38,148 nt of DNA from Thermoproteota archaeon (GTDB taxonomy: Archaea; Thermoproteota; Thermoprotei_A; Sulfolobales; Desulfurococcaceae). Each line of letters begins with the position of its first letter. The first letter of the stretch is position 1. Location: assembly GCA_030550615.1 (NCBI GenBank), contig JAUQPA010000010.1, forward strand, positions 1 through 38,148. The letters are read 5' to 3'. Of this stretch, positions 24,184-33,592 are shown piece after piece. The position numbers and the translations under genes are program-made. The notes below the pieces were generated by a model. That model was not told the origin of the DNA and searched no databases. It was given only the letters and a program-made list of their open reading frames with translations.

Positions 24184-25686
24184 TTGAATATGCAGGTTGA
24201 GTGGTGGAGCAATATAGCGCTAGCAACATTAATGATCCTGGCGGGCAACGTTATACTACACAAATCAGCATTATTTGGCAATGTTTTCAAGATCATTGGT
24301 TACATTTACATACTACTGTTCACTAAGGGAGTAGATGTTTTTTCAAATACATTGATTGCAGCATCATCTATTACAGGAGTATCTTTAACTTTCTATACAT
24401 ATGCCTATTCAAAGTCGAAGTATTCGAGCATTAGTTTACCTCCATTAATAGATCTATTCCTTATCTCCATGATATTGGTATTTAGATCCGGAACGCTCAT
24501 AGAGTTTATAACCTTTTGGTTATTAACAGAGCTTATTGCGTTCTTCCTAATAGCCTACGACTACATGGTTTCCGAAGATGTAAACTCTATGAGGGCTTCA
24601 GTTAAATACCTCGTGTTTTCAATGATACCAACAGACCTAGCTTTATTCATCATACTGGCCTTAGCAGGTTTCGAGGATGCATTTACAAAACACATATTGG
24701 ATCTTTCAATTAACATAAGTAATCCGCTGGTGCTGGTAGTGATTATTCTAGGGTTCTTCGCTAAAGCAGCAGTAATACCGCTGCATTTCTGGCTACCTGA
24801 TGCACACAGCGTAGCTCCATCGCCGGCCTCCGTGCTACTTTCGGGGTTAATGGTGAAAATGGGAATTTATGCTTTATACCTATTATCTAGTCAAATCGTA
24901 GATGTAGTAGTGTCTTTTACAATGATGACTTTCTTAGGTGGATTAACAGCGGTATATGGCGCTGCTCAAGCATCGCTCCAGAGAGATCTTAAGAGATTAT
25001 TAGCTTATAGTACTACGTCTGAAACAGGGATCTTATCGTTAATAGCTGGATTATACGTTTTGTCAAGGGATGAATCGTTTATTACAGCGATTATTCTCTA
25101 TAGCCTAGCTCACGCTGTATATAAATCCTTCATGTTCATGGACTCAGGGTATATCGAAGTTACGATCCACACTAGGAACATCAATGAACTAGGTTTCGTC
25201 AGTAAGTTGAGTCCAATGCAAACAACATCTACTTTAATGAGTATTATTTCGTATCTTGGTATGCCTCCATCCATAGGTTTTCTAGCTAAGTTGTATGTTT
25301 TCACCACGATCAGCAAGCATCTTGGGGACTCGGTGGTGTATTTCATGGCTCTTCTAGTATTGGTATTAAAAGTTGTTGTATCTGTACTGTATAATGCTAT
25401 TTACCTCAAAGCTCACCTAGGAAAACAATTATCCACGAAGATGTTCACGGGGTGTTCGCGAAGAGATGAGGTTGCTTTGAAAACCTCATGTTTCACGAGC
25501 TCGCTTTATTCCTATGTTATTATAATATATGCTCTGAGCGTGCTTCAAGGTAGAATTATTGTTCAACCCGGGTTAGTGGAGTTACTTTACGCTACTATAG
25601 CGATACTTCTATTAGTTTCACTAACGCTTTACCCGTTGATTTATATTGTATTGAAACGCGGAACCAACGGCGGGGTGTTGACTTAA
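24184..25686 (+). CDS. Second antiporter-like subunit (MrpD/MbhH/NuoL-type), module 2
   Basis: A 500-residue polytopic protein of the same superfamily with all ion-path residues: Glu116 (WLLTELIAF), Lys141 (SVKYLVFS), Lys194 (FFAKAAVIPLHFWLPDAHS, then APSPASVLLSGLMVKMG) and Lys314 (HAVYKSFMF). It has no counterpart in module 1. It directly follows the degenerate D subunit (two-base gap) and is coupled by TAATG to the 285-residue protein, suggesting one assembly. TTG 24184 has GGTGA six bases upstream; ATG 24190 is possible. Whether it is closer to MrpD or MrpA/NuoL cannot be settled by eye. Confidence 0.85.
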   Translation: MNMQVEWWSNIALATLMILAGNVILHKSALFGNVFKIIGYIYILLFTKGVDVFSNTLIAASSITGVSLTFYTYAYSKSKYSSISLPPLIDLFLISMILVFRSGTLIEFITFWLLTELIAFFLIAYDYMVSEDVNSMRASVKYLVFSMIPTDLALFIILALAGFEDAFTKHILDLSINISNPLVLVVIILGFFAKAAVIPLHFWLPDAHSVAPSPASVLLSGLMVKMGIYALYLLSSQIVDVVVSFTMMTFLGGLTAVYGAAQASLQRDLKRLLAYSTTSETGILSLIAGLYVLSRDESFITAIILYSLAHAVYKSFMFMDSGYIEVTIHTRNINELGFVSKLSPMQTTSTLMSIISYLGMPPSIGFLAKLYVFTTISKHLGDSVVYFMALLVLVLKVVVSVLYNAIYLKAHLGKQLSTKMFTGCSRRDEVALKTSCFTSSLYSYVIIIYALSVLQGRIIVQPGLVELLYATIAILLLVSLTLYPLIYIVLKRGTNGGVLT

Positions 25687-26543
25687 TGGGGCAATACATT
25701 GTAGTGTTAAAATTAATTAATGTATTCGTGATCATCGTGGAGTTGTTTTTAGTAATTATTGCGCTTATGAACATGAATCTCTTTTTCATAGAAGCAGTTT
25801 TTAAAGTTGCTTTATTAATTGTTTATCTACAGATCATTAATCACATAATATTAGATGAACACGTGAAGGTTCTTAGAGTTCTTCTATCGATAACTTCCAT
25901 GATCATACTGTTTTATACCATTGTATTCCTAGGAGGAGAATTGTTGTTTGCATTAATAATACTTGCTGCATATTTAATGCTCGTAGTGCTATCTACACCT
26001 AGAAATAAGTTACTACCACCGAACGTAATAGCTTTAATTACCCCCATATTTCTTGTGCCTTTACTGAAGATGAAGAGAATGGATGTTTTATATGCTTTCT
26101 TCCTAGTAGCAACGATTATGGTCTTGCAGACTACCCTGACCTCAACTAAGTTCTACTCAAGCATACTGAGGATCTTTGATGATAAGGTGGCGAAACCAAT
26201 ACTCGATAGATTAAAGGAATCTAAGGTAGGTGATTATATCAAGCCATTGCTTTTAAAACACATTAAATTCTTTTGTATTAAGATCATTAATTCGATAACG
26301 AAAATTAACAACGAAGCCAGGAACTTGGAATTAAAATTATATTCGGCGATTAGAATCCTAGAAGACATACTACAAGTAGCTGTGAGAACTGAAGCGAAAT
26401 TCGAAGAATATATTAGCGAAGCAGCTCGGTTAGTAACTAAACTAGAATTTATCGTTGAACACCATTTCGTGTTAATGCTCATATTAGTTACCATAATGTT
26501 GCTGATAACTATAATATTCTACTTGATCTCTCCGTTGATCTAA
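25686..26543 (+). CDS. Membrane protein with long amphipathic segment and C-terminal helix, unknown
   Basis: A 285-residue protein not recognised as a family. Residues 1-150 hold about six hydrophobic helices. Residues 160-258 form a long charged, mostly helical stretch (KVAKPILDRLKE, then INNEARNLELKLYSAIRILEDIL, and EEYISEAARLVTKLEFI). Residues 259-282 are a final membrane helix. This order (helices, long lateral segment, last helix) recalls the C-terminal end of NuoL-type subunits, whose lateral helix is anchored by a last TM. ATG 25686 shares a base with the stop of the preceding antiporter-like gene (TAATG), so it is part of the complex. Alternatively it is an unrelated operon-specific subunit. 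Confidence 0.6.
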   Translation: MGQYIVVLKLINVFVIIVELFLVIIALMNMNLFFIEAVFKVALLIVYLQIINHIILDEHVKVLRVLLSITSMIILFYTIVFLGGELLFALIILAAYLMLVVLSTPRNKLLPPNVIALITPIFLVPLLKMKRMDVLYAFFLVATIMVLQTTLTSTKFYSSILRIFDDKVAKPILDRLKESKVGDYIKPLLLKHIKFFCIKIINSITKINNEARNLELKLYSAIRILEDILQVAVRTEAKFEEYISEAARLVTKLEFIVEHHFVLMLILVTIMLLITIIFYLISPLI

Positions 26544-26599
26544 TCCACTTAAATTTAATCACATCCATTGATAACTCGATCTTAAACTCCGTGAAAAAC

Positions 26600-26608
26600 T
26601 TTAAATAA
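26600..26608 (+). promoter_or_regulatory. TATA box of tRNA-Gly
   Basis: TTTAAATAA lies 25-33 bases upstream of the mature tRNA 5' end. Confidence 0.5.
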
Positions 26609-26632
26609 ACCTCAATAATAAACAAAATTGAA

Positions 26633-26708
26633 GCGGCGGTCGTCTAGCCTGGACTAGGACGCCGGCCCCCCAAGCCGGAGATCCCGGGTTCAAATCCCGG
26701 CCGCCGCA
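26633..26708 (+). tRNA. tRNA-Gly(CCC) with C33
   Basis: A 76-base cloverleaf: acceptor GCGGCGG/CCGCCGC with discriminator A, D arm GTCT/GGAC, anticodon stem CCGGC/GCCGG with loop CCCCCAA, T arm CCGGG/CCCGG with TTCAAAT. The anticodon is CCC. Base 33, almost always U, is C. No intron, CCA not encoded. Confidence 0.92.
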
Positions 26709-26886
26709 CTCCTCTTCATAACCGAAAACATCGCCTTTTAGGATTGGGTGGAGGTCAGAGCAACTAAAATACTCCTGAATAATAAATTGGTTTAAAGAGA
26801 TGAAGTTTTATTATTTCATGTCATGTGACTACAGCTCTAAACTCGAGGTTTACAATGGTAACATCTGGTTTAATGGTGGTATTTGA

Positions 26887-27834
26887 TTGCGTGAAGTCAG
26901 TTATAGTGAATACCTCGAATTCGTATCAAAATATAATGGAATAGTCATAGAAGATCAGGAGATCAAGCTTGAACCAATCGTAGTTAAAAGACTTAAACCA
27001 ACTTCGGAGGAGCTAACTGATATATCTACTACTGTTTGGAGTTTTCCAAGAAGAGGTTCATGGGCTACTCACAAAGGCGATTACAGAGGTAACTGGGCTC
27101 CGCAAATTCCAAGAGCACTTATAGAAATGTATACTAAGCCTGGTGAATTAGTATTAGATCCCATGGTCGGTTCTGGAACTACATGTATTGAAGCAAGGCT
27201 CTTGGGAAGAAACTGCATTGGAATAGATTTAAATTATAATGCTGTTATTTTAGCTCTTCACAGGCTCTACTGGCTCGAGGAAAATATTAAAAAGTGGAGT
27301 GATTTGGTTAAACCTGTTGAAGTAGAGAACGTTGAAAAAACGTGGAGCAGAATATACCATGGTGATGCTAGAAATCTCCATCTACTAAAAGATAATTCGG
27401 TTGATTTAATTGTCGTGCATCCACCATACTGGAACATTATTAAATACAGTGAGGGCAGCGCGAACAGCGGCGATCTCTCGAGGACTAGATCACTAGAAGA
27501 ATACCTGAGGCTCATGAGTGAGGTCGCGAAAGAGCTGTATAGACTGTTAAAAAACGGAGGGTACTTGGGTATTTTAATAGGTGATACTAGAATTCACAAA
27601 CACTATGTTCCAGTATCTCACTACGTACTACGAGTGTTTTTGAAAACTGGGTTTTTACTGAAGGAAGAGATAATTAAAATTCAACATAAGATGAAAACAA
27701 CGAGAGAAGTATGGAGTAAAATAGGCAAAAAGAACTTCTTGCTGATCTACCATGAAAAACTGTATGTATTTAGGAAACCTTTGAGTGGTGAAGACTTAGA
27801 TAAGTACAAGTATAGTAGTGAAGTATCAATATAA
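26887..27834 (+). CDS. DNA N4/N6 amino-methyltransferase-like protein
   Basis: A 315-residue SAM-dependent methyltransferase. Motif X-like APQIPRALIEMY (residues 71-82) is followed by motif I DPMVGSGTTCIEA (91-103), LGRNCIGIDLN (motif II), and motif IV VVHPPYW (176-182) where DNA amino-methyltransferases normally have DPPY, NPPY or SPPY. This is the alpha/gamma motif order. Histidine in the first position of motif IV is unusual. No restriction endonuclease or specificity gene is adjacent, so it is an orphan. It could also act on RNA. TTG 26887 is preceded by GGTGG eight bases upstream. Confidence 0.75.
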   Translation: MREVSYSEYLEFVSKYNGIVIEDQEIKLEPIVVKRLKPTSEELTDISTTVWSFPRRGSWATHKGDYRGNWAPQIPRALIEMYTKPGELVLDPMVGSGTTCIEARLLGRNCIGIDLNYNAVILALHRLYWLEENIKKWSDLVKPVEVENVEKTWSRIYHGDARNLHLLKDNSVDLIVVHPPYWNIIKYSEGSANSGDLSRTRSLEEYLRLMSEVAKELYRLLKNGGYLGILIGDTRIHKHYVPVSHYVLRVFLKTGFLLKEEIIKIQHKMKTTREVWSKIGKKNFLLIYHEKLYVFRKPLSGEDLDKYKYSSEVSI

Positions 27835-27986
27835 CCTGATGAACAAGTGCAATATTTATCTCGACTCACTGAATTGATTGTGAAACTGGGGAGAAGAACA
27901 GTAAGTTTAATTCGAGAAGAGAAAGATGTCCACTGTTCGCAAAGACATGATATTGACTAAAAAGTAATTAAGGATCGTAGTTTGAT

Positions 27987-28523
27987 TCATTGTGATGGTG
28001 TTTTTAAATATGTTAACTTCTTGAGTAATTCTTCGTGCCATTCTTCATCTTGTTTGAGTTTACTAAGTACATCTATAACTATGTTTGCTCTATGTTCCTC
28101 TAAGCAACCTAGCTGAATACTTCTGCTTACAAGAGGCATGAGGAGTTTATGATAAGTTTCCTCGCCTATAGCGTTTTCCACCCATTTCTGTTTATTTATA
28201 AATTCATGCAAGTCCATTGGAGTACCTTCATTAATACTAATGATAAGATTTTGCAGGACATTCCAGGGTTCTCCAACGATTTGATCGCAGTTATTAACTC
28301 TTTCATTGAACTCGAAAAACCTGAGTATGAGATCAATCATTTCGGCGTGCTTACTGCTCTCAATAGATAGAAGTGAGAGAATAGTTTTAACCTCATTCAT
28401 CATGGTAAGAAAACCGCTTAGCTTTTCAGAGTATAGTTTTAGAACCATGGATGTTAATGCTTCAAGCTCGCGACTACAATAGAGGTTTCTATATATTAGT
28501 TTACATATGTTCGTGGAATCCAT
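27987..28523 (-). CDS. All-helical, possibly ferritin-like protein
   Basis: A 178-residue acidic helical protein without signal peptide. Four long helices can be drawn, with carboxylate/histidine clusters RELEALTSM, IESSKHAEMIDLI, GEETYHKLL and DEEWHEELLKKL. The last contains an ExxH. That pattern resembles ferritin-like diiron proteins, but the second-helix ExxH is not exact, so this is a suggestion only. Three Cys are scattered. It has its own promoter (TTTATA-like sequence 30-40 bases upstream on this strand) and is not in an operon. Confidence 0.5.
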   Translation of the reverse strand: MDSTNICKLIYRNLYCSRELEALTSMVLKLYSEKLSGFLTMMNEVKTILSLLSIESSKHAEMIDLILRFFEFNERVNNCDQIVGEPWNVLQNLIISINEGTPMDLHEFINKQKWVENAIGEETYHKLLMPLVSRSIQLGCLEEHRANIVIDVLSKLKQDEEWHEELLKKLTYLKTPSQ

Positions 28524-28869
28524 GGATGCTACCTGGCTTTATCTATTGCTATAAATGATATAAACTTTAACTAGTTTAACTAATATACAATACCAGGTCT
28601 CCAAATGTTGAAAACCTTTGGGGAAACAAACACCACGAATCTTCTCTAAGGGGACTTGAAAATCATTGGGTAAACAGAAGAAGTGAAGAATAACCAAGAT
28701 CTAGTAATACCGTGATATGTAAGCACGTGATCCACGAAGCTCAGCTGAGTTAGCGTGTTGATTTAAAAGTACATCATCGCTAAATGAGCCGAGGCGATTG
28801 AGATTAAAAAGAAATTAAATATCATAAGCATTACTCTATCATATAATAATACTCCCTTGGCGGATTCAC
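28524..28869. other. Intergenic, promoters of divergent genes
   Basis: No gene is seen in these 346 bases. The left end holds the promoter of the helical protein. CTCAGCTGAG (near 28739-28748) is a perfect 10-base palindrome. ATATAATAAT (28841-28850) is the TATA box of the GMP synthase gene, about 25 bases before its ATG, which indicates a leaderless transcript. Confidence 0.4.
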
Positions 28870-29976
28870 ATGGCTTATCTCACAGATGTTCAAAAAATGA
28901 TTAATGTGATCCTCGATAACCTGAAGAATATTTCTAGGCAAGTTGACTGCGCCATAGCTTGTATAAGTGGAGGCGTGGATAGCACTGTATCAGCTATTCT
29001 TGCTCAAAGAGCGCTAGGTGAAAAAATCTACCCTATATTCATAGATACAGGGTTTATGAGAATTAATGAAGCAGTCAACGTAGCTCGTACGCTTAGTGAA
29101 TTAGTAAAAATAGAGGTTTATGATTTCTCCGAGGAGTTCATATCTAGACTAGAAGGTATTGAAGACGCCGAGGAAAAACGAATTGTTTTCAGGGATCTCT
29201 TCTACAGATCAGTTAAGAAAATCGCAGATGAAAAAAGCTGTAGCTGGATTGTTCAGGGAACAATAAAAGCTGATGTTGATGAAACAAGGAGAGGGGTAAA
29301 AACACAACATAATGTCTTGAATAGTGATTTAATCGCGAAATATGGATTGAATGTTATTGAACCACTTATTAACTTGTACAAACACGAAGTAAGAGCCTTA
29401 GCGAAATACTTGGGATTACCGAGGTTCATATCTGAAAGACAACCTTTTCCAGGACCAGGTCTCCTGATTAGAACAGTTGGGAAACTCAATAGAAAAAAAC
29501 TCGAATTGGTGAAAAAATTAACAAGTATTGTTGAAAACGCGCTTGGAGATAAAGGTTATAGTCAGTATTTCCCGGCTGTGTGGGAGCATAATATCATAGA
29601 AAGCTCGAATGTTAAAGACATAGAGTTCGATGTATACGAAGTAAAAGTAACTGGTGTAAGCGAAGGCAATAGGAGCTATGGTCACCCCGTAGTAGTTAAT
29701 CGTTGGCCTACTGACGTAGACATATATGATCTCTACAAGTACTTCGATACACTGAGAAATCCACATATTCTTGTAAAACTCGCTGAACGAAACAACGGTT
29801 TGTACTTGGTAGCTTTGAGAATTGTTAAAACCGAGAACTTCATGGTGGCGGAAGTCCCCAGAATGAATTTAAACGAGCTCAAGACTCTCGCTAATGAAAT
29901 TCTCGAGAACTCAGAGGTCAGAGCAGTCGCTTTCGATATAACACCTAAACCTCCTGCAACTATAGAGTACGAATGA
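28870..29976 (+). CDS. guaAB: GMP synthase, ATP-pyrophosphatase subunit
   Basis: A 368-residue archaeal subunit B of two-part GMP synthase, which converts XMP to GMP with ATP and ammonia supplied by a separate glutamine amidotransferase subunit. The ATP-pyrophosphatase loop is CISGGVDST (residues 31-39). Further family signatures are VQGTIKADVDE, RQPFPGPGLLIR and the C-terminal DITPKPPATIEYE dimerisation tail. Length is slightly above the usual 310 residues. The amidotransferase subunit is not in this window. The ATG lies about 25 bases from its TATA box, so the mRNA is probably leaderless. Confidence 0.92.
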   Translation: MAYLTDVQKMINVILDNLKNISRQVDCAIACISGGVDSTVSAILAQRALGEKIYPIFIDTGFMRINEAVNVARTLSELVKIEVYDFSEEFISRLEGIEDAEEKRIVFRDLFYRSVKKIADEKSCSWIVQGTIKADVDETRRGVKTQHNVLNSDLIAKYGLNVIEPLINLYKHEVRALAKYLGLPRFISERQPFPGPGLLIRTVGKLNRKKLELVKKLTSIVENALGDKGYSQYFPAVWEHNIIESSNVKDIEFDVYEVKVTGVSEGNRSYGHPVVVNRWPTDVDIYDLYKYFDTLRNPHILVKLAERNNGLYLVALRIVKTENFMVAEVPRMNLNELKTLANEILENSEVRAVAFDITPKPPATIEYE

Positions 29977-30192
29977 TATATAGATTAAGGATAAAGAACC
30001 TAAAGATCTTTTCACTAATATCACGTATCCACATTAATGATTAAAGAAGCAAAAGTGTAACTTTACTTACAGCGAGTTTATGGATCAACGGGTATATTGC
30101 TCTCTATTCGTGTTCGCAGTATTTGTGATGTATTTGATTAACACTGGGCAATTGATTATTATTGTATTACTCGATTTAAACAGCGAATCTTG

Positions 30193-30855
<663 letters not shown>

Positions 30856-31013
30856 CTAGCTACTTATATTCCGAATTATATACAGTGCATGATTATAAAA
30901 GTAACGTATTCGCCGATCTAGTCAAGTGCATGTTCTGGAAAATAACTTGTATAAGTGAAAAACATCTGCCAAGCAATAGATTGATTACTAACGTGAAGAA
31001 TTTATTAGATCAA

Positions 31014-32150
31014 TTAGAATCCATGTATAAACAATACTTCTTGTGCAACTTTGATGGCCGATCCCGGCTCGATTCTGTAACCGAGTTTCATTAAGGACCT
31101 TTCCAAAGTTGCCAATGTGGCTATTATTTCATGCGCAGTGACTTCCCCCATGTGCCCGATTCTGAAGATTTTTCCCCTTAGAGCACCAAGTCCACCGGCT
31201 ATTTCAACACCTCTAGCGTGCATTTCACCATACAATTTAACCCATTCTATACCATTTGGTAAGTAAGCAGCCGTTACCGTGTTTGCTCTGAATGGTTCTT
31301 CGGCAACTAGTTTTAAACCCAATGCCTCAAGGCCTTCCTGAACTGCTTTTGCGAAAACCTCATGTCTCTTATATCTCGCTTCAAGCCCTTCTTTCATTAT
31401 TCTATTAAGCGATGAGTATAAAGCATATACCATGTTTACAGCTGGTGTTATGTAATAGTTTCTTGTGGATTCCATTTCACTAAGTAATTTCGATACATTA
31501 AAGTATAACGTTTCATTATCGGTTAACGGAATAAATCCACTCCTGTAAGCTACGATTGCTAATCCAGGTGGTGTAGCTAGGCTTTTTTGAGACCCTGTAA
31601 TACAAACATCTACACCCCACTCATCCATTTTCATCTCCATTCCTCCAATTGATGCTATTCCATCCACAATGACTTTTACTCCATACTTCTTAGCCACCTT
31701 GGCTATTTTGTCTACGGGATTATATACAGCTACCGAGGTTTCCACGTGTTGAAGAAGAACAGCATCATATTCACCTCTACTTAGTAATTCTTTCACATTT
31801 TCTTCACCAAACCCTTTTCCTAGAGGTGATTCAATTACGTCAACTTTTACGCCTATTCTCCGAGCCGCCTCGGCAAGGTAATCTCCGAAGAAACCCGTTT
31901 TTAATACAACGGCTTTTTCACCGGGTTTCAGAGATGATCGAACTCCGAGTTCTATACCGGCTGTACCACTACCGGGAATTAATATAACGCTACCGCTTGT
32001 TCCAAATACCTTTTTCAACATCTCCAGGGTCTCTCTGTGTATCTGGTCAAACTCAGCTGAAACATGACTTAGTGTTGGCTTAGCCATATCTAGTAAAGTT
32101 TCATAATTCACTATAGATGGTCCAGGGATCATTAATAAAAATCTACTCAA
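31014..32150 (-). CDS. Class V aminotransferase (serine/alanine-glyoxylate type)
   Basis: A 378-residue PLP enzyme. It starts SRFLLMIPGPSIV, the usual N-terminus of alanine/serine-glyoxylate aminotransferases, with GSGTAGIELG (PLP phosphate region), VDGIASIGGMEMKMDEWGVDV (PLP aspartate) and TGSQKSLATPPGLA (Schiff-base Lys189). It transfers an amino group between serine or alanine and a 2-oxo acid such as glyoxylate or pyruvate. TTG 32150 was chosen: GGTGA lies four bases upstream and GTTTTTAAAC (32181-32190) about 30 bases upstream. The frame is open 39 codons further but that part would precede the transcript start and is absent in the family. Confidence 0.85.
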   Translation of the reverse strand: MSRFLLMIPGPSIVNYETLLDMAKPTLSHVSAEFDQIHRETLEMLKKVFGTSGSVILIPGSGTAGIELGVRSSLKPGEKAVVLKTGFFGDYLAEAARRIGVKVDVIESPLGKGFGEENVKELLSRGEYDAVLLQHVETSVAVYNPVDKIAKVAKKYGVKVIVDGIASIGGMEMKMDEWGVDVCITGSQKSLATPPGLAIVAYRSGFIPLTDNETLYFNVSKLLSEMESTRNYYITPAVNMVYALYSSLNRIMKEGLEARYKRHEVFAKAVQEGLEALGLKLVAEEPFRANTVTAAYLPNGIEWVKLYGEMHARGVEIAGGLGALRGKIFRIGHMGEVTAHEIIATLATLERSLMKLGYRIEPGSAIKVAQEVLFIHGF

Positions 32151-32405
32151 GATTTCACCATAGATTATAAATTCATCTAAGTTTAAAAACATGAAGTCCA
32201 ACTTCTGACCTCCACTCCCAAGGACGATGCTTCCAGGTTGTAATTTAACTAAGGTATTACTAAGCAATGTAAGCTAGTATATGACATTTTGCCGGGGCAA
32301 TGATATATTACGAATAGAGATTGAGTGTAAAAGTATTTAAGGTAATGGTATTCACTATAGTTAACCTATGGTAAATTGGAAATCACAATAGTTAAGGGAT
32401 TTAAA

Positions 32406-32894
32406 ATGAAACTGCTCAGTACAGTAAAAGCAGCTGTAATAGCAGGTTTATACGCAGCGCTAGTTATACTGCTCGCACCAATAAGCTTCTATGCTTTTCA
32501 AATTAGAGTAGCTGATGCACTTCTAATTCTTCCATTCATGGATTTCTTCGGGTTTCCAAGTATAATCGGCCTTACTGTTGGTTGTGCGATTGCAAATATT
32601 TATTCACCTTTCGGGATAATAGACATAGTATTCGGCTCTCTCGCTAATTTCTCGGCCGGTTTAGTAGCGTGGATTATTGGTAGAAGAAGTAAAAGTATAT
32701 GGGCACTAATTGTCGCAGCAATTCTTGAAACCATAGTTATATCAGCAATAATAGGCTACTTCGTTCTTCACTTAATAGGTGGACTAGAACTTACTGTGGC
32801 TTTCCTAGGCGTCCTCGTAGGTAGCGTTGTTAGCATTTGTATATTAGGAGTTACATTAGTGCTGTTTTTAATGAAGGGGTTGGGAATAAATTGA
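32406..32894 (+). CDS. ECF transporter substrate-binding (S) subunit, QueT-like
   Basis: A 162-residue membrane protein with five or six helices. The segment FYAFQIRVADALLILPFMDFFGFPSIIGLTVGCAIANIYSPFGIIDIVFGSLANF matches QueT-type S components, which in bacteria are tied to queuosine precursor import. In archaea the related precursor preQ0 feeds archaeosine synthesis, so a deazapurine is a reasonable guess, not shown. ATG 32406 has AAGGGA six bases upstream; TTG 32376 is possible. The following two genes complete the transporter. Confidence 0.8.
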   Translation: MKLLSTVKAAVIAGLYAALVILLAPISFYAFQIRVADALLILPFMDFFGFPSIIGLTVGCAIANIYSPFGIIDIVFGSLANFSAGLVAWIIGRRSKSIWALIVAAILETIVISAIIGYFVLHLIGGLELTVAFLGVLVGSVVSICILGVTLVLFLMKGLGIN

Positions 32895-33592
32895 TAAAAG
32901 TAGAAGATGTTACAGTAGCATATAACGGGCATAAAATAATAGAGAATATTAATCTAGAGCTCAAGCCCGGGTTACATATTGTTCTAGGTAAAAACGGTTC
33001 TGGTAAGTCTACACTACTGAAAACTATAGCTGGTTTAATTAAGCCCATGAAAGGTAGAGTTTTCATCAATGGAAGAGATGTACATAAAACCCCCAGAAAG
33101 GAAGCAGTAAAACTTGTAGGTTACGCATGGCAGAATCCATATGCAGGATTTGTGGAAACAACTGTTAAGGATGAACTAGAATTTACATCTAAAGTTACCG
33201 GTGTATCATTGAATAATGAAATAGTAGAGATCCTGGTGCCGAAGTATCTTATGAATAGAAATCCATTTACATTGAGTGGAGGAGAAGCAAAAAAAGTATC
33301 GATGGCTAGTATATTAGCTTTAGATCAACCAGTATGGCTTCTTGATGAACCATTCGATTACCTTGATAGCGACGGCGTAGAATCAGTTATTAAAGTCATA
33401 AATTACGGTATTGAAAAAAATAAGACAATAGTGGTAGCTTCCGCTAACTTAGCATATTTACACATGCTTGATGCTGACCAGGTATTAGTACTATCAAGAG
33501 GAGAAGTAGTGTTCAGGGGCTTAATCAACGATTTGAATAATAGTGTTCTCAGGGACCTAGGCATACCATCTAAGATAATGATGTGTGGTTAA
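32891..33592 (+). CDS. ecfA: ECF transporter ATPase (EcfA/CbiO-like)
   Basis: A 233-residue ABC ATPase: Walker A LGKNGSGKSTLLKTIAG, signature TLSGGEAKKVSMAS, Walker B VWLLDEPFDYLD. The H-loop region reads VVASANLAYLHML, where the usual ASHD is replaced, so the switch histidine seems to be missing or shifted. TTG 32891 overlaps the stop of the S gene (TTGA). Only one ATPase is encoded, so a homodimer or a second copy from elsewhere must energise the complex. Confidence 0.85.
   Translation: MIKVEDVTVAYNGHKIIENINLELKPGLHIVLGKNGSGKSTLLKTIAGLIKPMKGRVFINGRDVHKTPRKEAVKLVGYAWQNPYAGFVETTVKDELEFTSKVTGVSLNNEIVEILVPKYLMNRNPFTLSGGEAKKVSMASILALDQPVWLLDEPFDYLDSDGVESVIKVINYGIEKNKTIVVASANLAYLHMLDADQVLVLSRGEVVFRGLINDLNNSVLRDLGIPSKIMMCG

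Noticed and set aside
26887-27834. Restriction-modification locus
   Set aside because: No endonuclease or specificity gene lies on either side.
28725-28770. GTGAT and CTGA boxes around the palindrome upstream of GMP synthase
   Set aside because: Boxes are imperfect and the CTGA is part of a simple palindrome; no guide complementarity was recognised.
30885-31094. Small open frame of 69 codons on the plus strand
   Set aside because: Its last 80 bases overlap the conserved 3' end of the convergent aminotransferase gene and no ribosome site is seen.
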